NCBI GenBank assembly: GCA_031286025.1
Contig: JAITVB010000026.1
Coordinates: 1 to 8,173 of the forward strand
Direction of reading: 5' to 3'
DNA length: 8,173 nucleotides
Source of the DNA: Rikenellaceae bacterium
GTDB lineage: Bacteria; Bacteroidota; Bacteroidia; Bacteroidales; Rikenellaceae
Position numbers and translations under genes: made by a program. The notes below the pieces were generated by a model, which worked only from the letters and a program-made list of their open reading frames with translations, had not been told where the DNA came from and made no database searches. Of this stretch, positions 1-7,049 are shown one piece after another; positions within the stretch are counted from its first letter, which is position 1, and each line of letters opens with the position of its first letter.

Positions 1-4
1 GAAA

Positions 5-29
5 GGCCCCTGTATTTTCAGCGGGGGCC
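5..29. other. GC-rich hairpin at left edge
   Basis: GGCCCCTG (5-12) pairs with CGGGGGCC (22-29), with one G-T wobble, around a 9-base loop. On the plus strand no T-run follows. On the minus strand only TTTC follows before the window ends. It could be the terminator of a gene lying to the left, or a structured part of the leader of the operon starting at 173. The neighbour is out of view, so the role stays open. Confidence 0.4.
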
Positions 30-103
30 GGAAGATAGAAAAAGCCTGGTCGTTTCGAAAGCAGAAGGTACGGGCCGTGCCTCCGGAAAATTCTAACTTA
101 TAT

Positions 104-111
104 TATGTTTT
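104..111 (+). promoter_or_regulatory. Possible Bacteroidota-type -7 element
   Basis: TATGTTTT matches the Bacteroidota -7 consensus TAnnTTTG at all but the last base and lies in a local AT-rich patch (91-111) inside otherwise GC-rich sequence. I see no TTTG-like -33 element about 19-20 bases upstream, where the sequence is GC-rich. If real, it would give a leader of roughly 50-60 bases before the susC start. This is a weak call resting on motif resemblance and position only. Confidence 0.25.
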
Positions 112-133
112 CGGCCCGGAGCAAGGAACCCAC

Positions 134-162
134 TTAACTTAACCTAATATTACTAACCTAAC
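134..162 (+). repeat. Tandem TAAC-type pentamers in the susC leader
   Basis: Two adjacent TTAAC units (134-138, 139-143) are followed by CTAAT (144-148), and after four bases come two adjacent CTAAC units (153-157, 158-162). The array is G-free and ends 10 bases before the susC ATG. It lies where the untranslated leader of the operon should be, so it may keep the ribosome-binding region unstructured or be bound by a regulator. Function is inference. Confidence 0.5.
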
Positions 163-172
163 TGTTTGATGT

Positions 173-3100
173 ATGATTAAAAAGATCCTGATGGGCGCAT
201 TGCTCGTACTGGCTTCTGCCGGTATGGCCTTTGCGCAGGTTACCGTCACAGGGACGGTAAGGGATTCCCAGGGACCGATGCTCGGAGTTTCCGTCATCGT
301 CGAGGGGTCGACCACGGGCATCACCACCGGAGTCGACGGGAAGTTCTCGATCCGGGTTCCCAATGCCCAAAGCACACTCGTATTCAAGTTCGTCGGGATG
401 GACGACGTCGTCTATCCGCTCGAAGGCAGAACTTCGGATATCGATGTTCTCATGTCAGAATCTGCTTCGCAGATCGACGACATCGTGGTGATCGGCTACG
501 GTGCCGTGCGTCGTGGCAGCGTGACCGGCTCGGTGTCGTCGGTGACGGCCAAGACGATCGCCAGCGTGCCGGTTCCCTCGGCCGCCCAGGCCATCCAGGG
601 CCGCATGGCGGGGGTACAGGTGACCTCCAACGACGGTTCGCCCGACGCCGAGATCCTCATTCGTGTCCGCGGGGGCACCTCGATTTCGGGCGACAACTCG
701 CCGCTCTACATTGTCGACGGCTTCCAGGTGAGCAACATCAACAACATCCCGACGAGCGACATCGAACGCATCGACGTGCTCAAGGATGCCGCCACCACCG
801 CCATCTACGGGGCCCGCGGGGCCAACGGGGTGGTGATCATCTCGACCAAGTCGGCCCGCGGAGGGAGAACCGACGTTTCGTTCAACGCCTACTGGCAGTT
901 CCGCTCGATGGCCAAAAACCTCGACGTGATGGATCCGTACGAATACGTGATGCTGAACTACGAGATCGAAGCCCTCAAGGGCGATTCGCAGCGTAACAGT
1001 TTCATCAAGAAGTATGGCGCCCCGGGCGACTACTACATCTATAAAGGGCAGAAAGGCCGTGACTGGCAGGACGAACTCTTCGGCAAAACGACCATGGCCC
1101 AGAACTACGACCTCTCGGTCTCCGGCGGTAGCGATAAGACCCGTTTCAAATTGAGTCTCAACTATGTCGACGACCAGGGAATCCAGTACGGTTCGAGCAC
1201 CCAACGCACCAACCTCAACTTCCGCCTCAACCACGAGATCGTGAAGAACCTCACCCTTGAGTTCAACTCGCGCATCAACTACAAGGTCAACAACGGGGGC
1301 AATATCGGCCCGATCACCGGTCTGACCTATAGGCCGGTTGCCGGTTTGAGCGACTATAGTTTCGTTCCGCCGGGCGACGACTTCGAAGAGGAAGAACGCA
1401 CTCCGCTGACCTCGCCCACCACCACCGCCGACCAGAACTACAACAAGCAGAGTAACTACACGTTCACCAACACGGCGGCGCTCAACTGGACGATCATGAA
1501 AGGTCTGATCTTCCGTTCGGAATTCGGCCTCGACTTGGCTTTCTCCGAACGCGATCGTTGGTATGGTCCCGAGTCGGGTACGGCCAGGAACGGCAACAAC
1601 TCAAGGCCGCTGACCGACATCGACCGCGGGCGTACGCCGCAGTACCGTCTGGCCAACACGTTGACCTACATGTTCGACATCAAAAAGGACCATCAGTTCA
1701 ACGTGCTGGCCGGTCAGGAAATCATCAGCCGCCGCACTTTCGCCACGGCGATGCGTACCACCGACTTTCCGGTGGACATCACTCCCGAAAAGGCGTTGGC
1801 CAACCTTAGTTTGGGTAAGCCTAACTCGACCACAAGCAGTATCGGTGTTTATGACCGCACCGCTTCGTTCTTCGGCCGTGTGAGCTACAACTACAAGCAA
1901 AAATACCTGTTGGACGTGACGCTGCGCGCCGACGGTTCATCGAAGTTCGCCCCGGGCAACCGTTGGGGATATTTCCCTGCCGCCTCGGTCGCCTGGCGCA
2001 TCGACAAGGAAAACTTCATGGCCAACGTGCGTGCCGTTTCAAGCATGAAGTTGCGCGTCAGTCTGGGTACTGCCGGCAACAACCGTATCACGGATGACCT
2101 CTGGCGTCGTCAGTACTCCGTCTCTTCGAGCAAGCCGATCGCTTTCGGAGACGTCGACCAACCCGCCTATACGCCGGCTTCGACCCGTCTGGTGAACCCC
2201 GACATCAAGTGGGAAACCACGTCGACCCGCAACGTGGGTCTCGACGTGGGCCTGTTCAAGGAGCGCCTCTCGATCGTGCTCGACGGTTACTGGAACACCA
2301 CCAGGGACCTGCTTTATGAAGTGTCGATCCCGGCCTATCTCGGTTACAGCAACATGCAGGCGAACATGGCCCAGACGTCGAACAAAGGGTTTGAAGTGAC
2401 CTTCAACGGTTCCATCATCCAGAACCGCGAATTCTTCCTCGACGCCAACTTCAATATCGGTTGGAACAAAAACAGGATCGACAAGCTCGGCCCGAACGAA
2501 ACCCGGCGTTTCCTGGCCTCGGGATGGGCCAGTACCGACCTGATGGCCCGCGAGGATTATCTGCTCGAACTGGGCAAGACGATGGGGCTGATCTACGGCT
2601 ACGAGACCGACGGTTTCTACTCGATCGACGATTTCGACTTCAATCCGGTCGCCAAGACTTGGGCGCTCAAGGAAGGCGTCCCCAACTCGTCGGGCATCAC
2701 CGGCTCGAATATGCCGGGTACGCTCAAATTCAAGAAATTGATTATGACAAAAGAAGATGAAAATGTAAAGAACCCGGAAATCTCCCTCGAAAACGACCGC
2801 ACCATTATCGGGAACACCAACCCGAAATTCTCGGGCGGTTTCGGTCTCAATGCCGCTTGGAAGGGGTTTGACGCGGCTGTGTTCTTCACTTACATGTACG
2901 GCTTCGACGTGTACAACGCCAACAAGATCCGCGCGACCACCCGTTGGACTTCGACCGATATCAATATGTTGAGTATCGTCGATTCGAAGAACCGTTTCCG
3001 CTATTTCGACGACCTGGGTACCGACCTGCGTTCCGATCCCGATGCGCTGCGCGAACTGAACAAGGACGCCAACATCTGGACCCCGGCCAGTCTGTGGCGT

Positions 3101-3370
3101 CCGATCATCCACTCGTGGGCGATCGAGGACGGTTCATTCCTTCGCCTGAGCACCGCCACGTTGGGCTACACCCTGCCGAGCAACCTCACCAACAAGGTGG
3201 GTATACGCACCCTCCGCATGTATGTGACCGGCTACAACCTCTTCTGCCTGACAAACTACTCGGGCTACGACCCCGAAGTGAACATTCAGTCCGGACTCAC
3301 CCCCGGCCGCGATTACAGCGTGTATCCGAGAAACCGGAACATCACCGTCGGGTTAAACCTTACCTTTTAG
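173..3370 (+). CDS. SusC/RagA-family TonB-dependent outer-membrane transporter
   Basis: This 1065-residue protein is an outer-membrane beta-barrel transporter that imports nutrients, typically oligosaccharides, using energy passed from TonB-ExbBD, with a SusD partner as its lid. A signal peptide spans residues 1-21 (KK, hydrophobic core, cleavage after AFA). A carboxypeptidase-regulatory-like domain follows at about 23-97, then DDIVVIGYG (102-110) opening the plug (to about 228). The SusC signature SPLYIVDG (176-183) and the plug-end segment DAATTAIYGARGANGVVI (205-222) are clear. The rest is the barrel, with the family-typical NLFCLTNYSGYDPEV (1022-1036) and a terminal Phe. There is no STN domain, so it does not look like a transducer that signals to an anti-sigma factor. 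The length is normal for the family. The ATG at 173 directly precedes the signal peptide. An AT-rich segment at residues 853-866 replaces the usual NGDG-type loop. It is the first gene of the operon; the substrate is unknown. Confidence 0.96.
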   Translation: MIKKILMGALLVLASAGMAFAQVTVTGTVRDSQGPMLGVSVIVEGSTTGITTGVDGKFSIRVPNAQSTLVFKFVGMDDVVYPLEGRTSDIDVLMSESASQIDDIVVIGYGAVRRGSVTGSVSSVTAKTIASVPVPSAAQAIQGRMAGVQVTSNDGSPDAEILIRVRGGTSISGDNSPLYIVDGFQVSNINNIPTSDIERIDVLKDAATTAIYGARGANGVVIISTKSARGGRTDVSFNAYWQFRSMAKNLDVMDPYEYVMLNYEIEALKGDSQRNSFIKKYGAPGDYYIYKGQKGRDWQDELFGKTTMAQNYDLSVSGGSDKTRFKLSLNYVDDQGIQYGSSTQRTNLNFRLNHEIVKNLTLEFNSRINYKVNNGGNIGPITGLTYRPVAGLSDYSFVPPGDDFEEEERTPLTSPTTTADQNYNKQSNYTFTNTAALNWTIMKGLIFRSEFGLDLAFSERDRWYGPESGTARNGNNSRPLTDIDRGRTPQYRLANTLTYMFDIKKDHQFNVLAGQEIISRRTFATAMRTTDFPVDITPEKALANLSLGKPNSTTSSIGVYDRTASFFGRVSYNYKQKYLLDVTLRADGSSKFAPGNRWGYFPAASVAWRIDKENFMANVRAVSSMKLRVSLGTAGNNRITDDLWRRQYSVSSSKPIAFGDVDQPAYTPASTRLVNPDIKWETTSTRNVGLDVGLFKERLSIVLDGYWNTTRDLLYEVSIPAYLGYSNMQANMAQTSNKGFEVTFNGSIIQNREFFLDANFNIGWNKNRIDKLGPNETRRFLASGWASTDLMAREDYLLELGKTMGLIYGYETDGFYSIDDFDFNPVAKTWALKEGVPNSSGITGSNMPGTLKFKKLIMTKEDENVKNPEISLENDRTIIGNTNPKFSGGFGLNAAWKGFDAAVFFTYMYGFDVYNANKIRATTRWTSTDINMLSIVDSKNRFRYFDDLGTDLRSDPDALRELNKDANIWTPASLWRPIIHSWAIEDGSFLRLSTATLGYTLPSNLTNKVGIRTLRMYVTGYNLFCLTNYSGYDPEVNIQSGLTPGRDYSVYPRNRNITVGLNLTF

Positions 3371-3397
3371 TTTGTAACCAACAAAAGCGAGAACGTT

Positions 3398-5311
3398 ATG
3401 AATCGAAAAATCATATTCTTTTTTGCGACGGTAGCCCTGCTCTTCTCTTCGTGTGAAGACTTCCTGTCGTCGGACTCTCCCTCCAAGTTCACCCAGGAGT
3501 ATATCTACTCGCGGGAGAGTGAAATCTACCGGGCGGTGTGTTCGGTCTATGCCCTGATGACGGCTGACGCGGGCTACTCGATCCGCCTGAGCATGTACTA
3601 CACCGTCAACAGCGACGTCGAATACTCGGGTGTGAACGCCACCCCCGACGCCGGCCGTCGCGACATCTTCACCGGCGAGGCCACTTCTTCGAATTCCGAA
3701 GTGCAGAACCCGTGGAATAATCTCTATGCCGCCGTCAACCGCGCCAACGAAGCGATCGAAGGGATCGAAGGCAGCGCGATCTACCAGGCGTCCGACCCGG
3801 CCACGCCGTCCAACATCCGCCACATGTACGGCGAGGTGAAGACCCTGCGGGCGTTCTATTACCTCGAACTGGTCAAGAACTGGGGCGATGTCCCGTTTAT
3901 GACCAAAGGGGCGACTTCCGGGATGGACTTCTACATTCCGACGACCGATCGCGACGAGATCCTCTCGCACATGATCAACGACCTGATCGAAGTCGAGCCG
4001 ACGATGTTTTATGCCGCCCAGTTGTCGGAGGGCGTCGAGCGCGTGAGCCGCGAGTTCACCCAGGCGCTGATCGCCCGCCTCGCCCTGTTCCGAGGCGGTT
4101 ATGCGCTGCGTCCCAACCTGGCCAACCCGAATGACGTCGGGACGATGGATCGCAAGAGCGACTACATGGACTACTACAAGATCGCCAACAAGTATGCCAA
4201 GCAAGTGATCGACGAAGGGAAACACGAATTGATCTCCGATTTCCGCACGGTGTTCCTCAACGAGTGCAGGTCGGTCGTTCCGGTGGGCGACGACGTGATC
4301 TACGAGTGGGCGTTCAAACCGGGTGCGGGCGGCAGCAGCGAAGTGGGCTACTACCTGGGGGTGGGTATTTCCAACAATCCTGCCACGCACGAATATGGCA
4401 CCGCCAGTTCGGCCGTACAGATGACCCCGACCTATTTCTACTCGTTCGATCCGCAGGATCCGCGCCAACGCGTGTGCGTTTCGCTGATCTCCTACAATGA
4501 GAAGCTGAACGAGGTACCTGTCAGTGCCACAGGGCTTAAGGTAGGCAAATGGTGCAAGGTGTGGATGGCCGCTCCTCCGGGAATTTCGAGTAGCAAGGCC
4601 ACGGGGATCAATTTCCCGTCGATGCGCTTTGCCGACGTGCTGCTGATGTATGCCGAAACCGAAAACGAGATCAACGGCGCCCCGACGGCTGCGGCCAGGG
4701 AAGCGCTCAAGCGGGTCCGCCGCCGCGCTTTCCGCGGGTTGGAACCTGCCGTGATCGCGGAAAAGGTCGACCAATATGTGGACAAACTCTCCTCGAAGGA
4801 AGACTTCTTTAACGCTGTGGTCGACGAACGCGCGTGGGAATTGGGCGGCGAAATGCTGCGCAAGCACGACTTGGTGCGTTGGAATCTGATGGGCCGGAAA
4901 TTCCGCCAGATGCGTCTCGACCTGATCCAGATGGGTAAGGACGCCCAATCGTGGGACGTCGCCTCGGGCATCGCCTCCTCGGGCAAGTTCAGCCATCTGC
5001 CGGACAAGCTCTACTACAAGATGGGCGACGACGGCAAAACGATCGACTTCCTGAACGTCAACCGGCACGTCAACGCCAACGATGTTCCGACCGGCTACAC
5101 CACGCTCAACTGGCTGATCAACCTCTATCCGAAAAACGTCAACACGGGCGAATACGCCGCGGCCACCTTTATCGGACAGTGTTGGCGCGGCTGTGTGGGC
5201 GACGATGTGAACTCGACCTCCCCCGTACCGTATATCCTGCCCATTCCGCAAGCCACGATCGACGCGGCCGGCGGCGTGTTGGAGAACTATTACGGCAAGG
5301 GACCGAAATAG
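3398..5311 (+). CDS. SusD/RagB-family substrate-binding lipoprotein
   Basis: This is the partner of the preceding SusC: a surface lipoprotein that binds the substrate and closes over the SusC barrel. The 637-residue protein begins with a lipoprotein signal whose lipobox is LFSSC. Cys19 is the predicted lipidated residue, and the acidic ED after it fits Bacteroidota surface export. The alpha-helical TPR-like SusD core is recognisable: EVKTLRAFYYLELVKNWGDV (146-165), SREFTQALIARLALFRGG (217-234), FPSMRFADVLLMYAETENE (406-424), DERAWELGGEMLRKHDLVRW (476-495) and the C-terminal PYILPIPQATID (611-622). It is about 100 residues longer than many SusD proteins, partly through the stretch at about 510-605, which holds a CWRGC pair (Cys595 and Cys599). 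It starts 27 bases after susC behind an A-rich leader, so the two are almost certainly cotranscribed. The glycan specificity cannot be read from the sequence. Confidence 0.95.
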   Translation: MNRKIIFFFATVALLFSSCEDFLSSDSPSKFTQEYIYSRESEIYRAVCSVYALMTADAGYSIRLSMYYTVNSDVEYSGVNATPDAGRRDIFTGEATSSNSEVQNPWNNLYAAVNRANEAIEGIEGSAIYQASDPATPSNIRHMYGEVKTLRAFYYLELVKNWGDVPFMTKGATSGMDFYIPTTDRDEILSHMINDLIEVEPTMFYAAQLSEGVERVSREFTQALIARLALFRGGYALRPNLANPNDVGTMDRKSDYMDYYKIANKYAKQVIDEGKHELISDFRTVFLNECRSVVPVGDDVIYEWAFKPGAGGSSEVGYYLGVGISNNPATHEYGTASSAVQMTPTYFYSFDPQDPRQRVCVSLISYNEKLNEVPVSATGLKVGKWCKVWMAAPPGISSSKATGINFPSMRFADVLLMYAETENEINGAPTAAAREALKRVRRRAFRGLEPAVIAEKVDQYVDKLSSKEDFFNAVVDERAWELGGEMLRKHDLVRWNLMGRKFRQMRLDLIQMGKDAQSWDVASGIASSGKFSHLPDKLYYKMGDDGKTIDFLNVNRHVNANDVPTGYTTLNWLINLYPKNVNTGEYAAATFIGQCWRGCVGDDVNSTSPVPYILPIPQATIDAAGGVLENYYGKGPK

Positions 5312-5345
5312 TAACCGTTTGAACCGCATTAAAAAAGAAGACTTT

Positions 5346-6899
5346 ATGAGAACAAAATATTTGTGGAAATTCCTGACCTTGGTCGGCGTGATTTCGCTGC
5401 TGTTCACTTCTTGTGAAAAAGACGATAGCGTGCCTGTGATCAACGACCTCTTCCGTCCTGTGGCCTATGCCGATCCGAGCGTGACGGACAACAACATCGT
5501 TTACCTCTGGTACGGGATTACCGGGGCGGTTGACTACACTTTCGAATTGAGCCGCGACACGTTCAAGACGATCGACCGCACGGTCACCCAGACCACGACC
5601 AAGTACATCGCCACCGACCTGAAATACGACAAGGACTACCAGGCCCGCGTGCGCTCCAATGCTCCGGATCCGGACAACACTTCGGCGTGGTATGTCTTCA
5701 ATAGCGCCAAGACGGCCAGGCGCATCGTGCCGGAAGTGATCCGCGCCGTCCTCCCGGCCGACATCAAGACGAACTCGACGACCGTGCGTTGGAACTCGGG
5801 TTACAAGGTAAGCCGCGTCGTGTTGGAAAACGTTTTCAATGCGGCCGACAGGAAGGAAGTGCAACTGACGGCGACCGACATCACGAACCTTTCCGTGACG
5901 GTCACCGGACTGACGGCCAAGAGCACCTATCGCGCCACGATCTATGACGATTCGGTGGTCGAGCCCGACAACCGCAACTTCAACTCGGTGAAGTTCAAGA
6001 CGGCGATCGAGGTGCCCACCGGCGCCACCCGCGTGGCCAAGGGCGCCGACCTGGCCGACCTGATCGGCAAAGCGGCCGAAGGCGCGGTGTTCTACCTCGA
6101 AGACGGCTACACTTACAAGTTCGCCGCCGGGATCACCATCTCGAAGGGCGTCACCCTGCTCGGCGCCCCGACCCGTCCGGTGCTGACCACCACCGGCCAG
6201 TGGACGCCCAGCGGCAACCTGTCGACCATCCGCTTCGACGGCATCGACTTCGTTTCGGAAGGGAGCAACACCTACCTCTTCAACCCGAGCAACGCGTTCA
6301 CGTTGGATAATTTCATCGTCAACGACTGTACGTTCGACAACTTCTCGCGCTCGATCTTCCGTGTGCAGGGTGCCGATGGAACGCAATCCGTCAACACTAT
6401 CTCGTTCAACGACTGTGTCTTTAAGAACGGGCAGGAAGACTACTACATTACGCACATCAGCGGCGACAATACGTTCAAGAATGTTTCATTCACCAACTGT
6501 ACATTCTACAACCTCAAGCGCGGCTTAATCCAAAGCGACAAATCGACGGTAACGAGCGCGACCATGAAAGTTGAATCGTGTACATTCTACGATGTGTTTG
6601 ACGCCTACTACATGATACGTCATGATAATGCCAATGTTGCCGTTACACTCTCCAAGTGCCTCTTCTCGAAGTCGAAGGCCGCGATGAGTTCAGTGCGTTC
6701 GTTGGGCCAGACCTCCGTGGCCGATTGCTTCGGCTCGGGCGATTACAGCCAAGGTACCAACTATCAGATCACGATCACTCCGATCACGACTTCGCCCACG
6801 GGTGCCGATATGTTCGTCGATCCGGCCAAACTCGACCTCCGTTTCAAGGATATCAACGCCGAAGCCTTGAACGTAGGTGACCCGCGTTGGCTGCCGTAA
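5346..6899 (+). CDS. Surface lipoprotein with FnIII-like domains and a beta-helix C-terminus (DUF4957/DUF5123-like), probable glycan-binding protein
   Basis: This 517-residue protein follows SusD by 34 bases, in the SusE/SusF position. Its lipobox is LFTSC, and Cys23 is followed by EKDD, a typical Bacteroidota surface-export signal. Two beta-rich FnIII-like domains are likely at about 35-122 and 126-219 (LKYDKDYQARVRS and LTAKSTYRATIYD resemble the late strands of that fold). From about 225 the chain changes to short repeated beta units of a right-handed parallel beta-helix: VFYLEDG, TLLGAP, then six C-x-F-like rungs between 326 and 462. The end, GDPRWLP, and the overall organisation resemble the DUF4957 and DUF5123 proteins often found behind susCD in polysaccharide utilization loci, some of them for pectic glycans. 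The family assignment is from memory. I see no lyase or hydrolase catalytic signature, so binding at the cell surface is the better guess. The ATG is chosen over an in-frame TTG at 5319 because it directly opens the signal peptide. GC falls sharply over 6421-6660. Confidence 0.85.
   Translation: MRTKYLWKFLTLVGVISLLFTSCEKDDSVPVINDLFRPVAYADPSVTDNNIVYLWYGITGAVDYTFELSRDTFKTIDRTVTQTTTKYIATDLKYDKDYQARVRSNAPDPDNTSAWYVFNSAKTARRIVPEVIRAVLPADIKTNSTTVRWNSGYKVSRVVLENVFNAADRKEVQLTATDITNLSVTVTGLTAKSTYRATIYDDSVVEPDNRNFNSVKFKTAIEVPTGATRVAKGADLADLIGKAAEGAVFYLEDGYTYKFAAGITISKGVTLLGAPTRPVLTTTGQWTPSGNLSTIRFDGIDFVSEGSNTYLFNPSNAFTLDNFIVNDCTFDNFSRSIFRVQGADGTQSVNTISFNDCVFKNGQEDYYITHISGDNTFKNVSFTNCTFYNLKRGLIQSDKSTVTSATMKVESCTFYDVFDAYYMIRHDNANVAVTLSKCLFSKSKAAMSSVRSLGQTSVADCFGSGDYSQGTNYQITITPITTSPTGADMFVDPAKLDLRFKDINAEALNVGDPRWLP
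6321..6731 (+). repeat. Protein-level rung repeat (xxCxF) encoded in the beta-helix
   Basis: Six related pentapeptides recur at near-constant spacing: NDCTF (326-330), NDCVF (355-359), TNCTF (383-387), ESCTF (410-414), SKCLF (436-440) and VADCF (458-462, where Phe directly follows Cys). The cysteines are 29, 28, 27, 26 and 23 residues apart. An earlier DGIDF (298-302) fits the same register with Ile in place of Cys. Each unit probably forms one coil of a parallel beta-helix, with Cys and Phe pointing into the core. At DNA level two rungs share the identical 12 bases TGTACATTCTAC (6498-6509 and 6579-6590). Confidence 0.75.
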
Positions 6900-6918
6900 C
6901 CGCTTCTGTCCATTTATT

Positions 6919-6954
6919 TAAAAGAGGGCGTCCCATACGGGACGCCCTCTTTTA
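6919..6954. terminator. Strong bidirectional intrinsic terminator
   Basis: A perfect 16-bp stem (6919-6934 with 6939-6954) encloses the tetraloop ATAC. Its core is GC-rich (GAGGGCGTCCC) and the ends are A-run and T-run, so a U-stretch follows the GC stem on either strand. It lies 20 bases after the stop of the lipoprotein gene, ending the susCD operon. It can also stop minus-strand transcripts reading through from alaS, which converges from the right. Confidence 0.93.
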
Positions 6955-6986
6955 TCCAATAGTAATTTTTACAATCATAAATTTAA

Positions 6987-6996
6987 GGGGGGGGGG
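6987..6996 (+). repeat. Homopolymer of ten G
   Basis: Ten consecutive G lie in an AT-rich spacer between the convergent operon and alaS. The last three also form the base of the hairpin at 6994-7025. The tract lies outside any coding region. Such runs are prone to slippage and to sequencing error, so the exact length is uncertain. Confidence 0.9.
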
Positions 6997-7025
6997 ATTG
7001 TTAACTATATATAATTAACAATCCC
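6994..7025. terminator. Second hairpin between the convergent genes, probable terminator
   Basis: GGGATTGTTAA (6994-7004) pairs perfectly over 11 bp with TTAACAATCCC (7015-7025) around a 10-base AT loop. On the plus strand it is followed by AG and five T (7028-7032), giving a plausible back-up terminator behind the stronger hairpin at 6919-6954. On the minus strand it begins 25 bases after the alaS stop but is followed by a C-run instead of a U-run, so alone it is a poor alaS terminator. An operator role for the AT-rich palindrome cannot be excluded. Confidence 0.6.
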
Positions 7026-7049
7026 AGTTTTTCATGACCGACAGGCAAG

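Noticed and set aside
1..172. A small gene or the tail of an upstream gene
   Set aside because: No frame in this stretch shows a credible coding sequence with a start and recognisable content; it reads as a leader with hairpin and repeats.
2039..3112. Long minus-strand open frame opposite the susC barrel
   Set aside because: It has the same antisense-shadow composition, no recognisable motif, and lies fully inside a well-supported transporter gene.
5319..5345. TTG start that would add nine residues to the third protein
   Set aside because: The ATG at 5346 immediately precedes a normal lipoprotein signal peptide; the extension adds a charged stretch with no homology value.
3353..5443. A 696-codon open frame on the minus strand opposite the whole susD gene
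   Set aside because: The translation is rich in Arg, His, Val and Asp without domain structure, as expected for the antisense of a GC-rich gene with strong third-base bias. The plus-strand gene is clearly a SusD protein.
5169..6455. Minus-strand frame of 428 codons spanning the susD end and the third gene
   Set aside because: It crosses two supported plus-strand genes and their gap, and its sequence is low-complexity Arg/Val/Asp/His-rich shadow.
6225..6899. Third protein as a pectate lyase or other beta-helix enzyme
   Set aside because: The coil pattern fits the fold, but I see no conserved catalytic Asp/Lys/Arg signature of known lyase or GH28 families, and the position after susD fits a binding protein.
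6987..6996. G-run as a phase-variation switch of a surface protein
   Set aside because: It lies after the stop codons of both neighbouring genes, so length change cannot shift a reading frame here.
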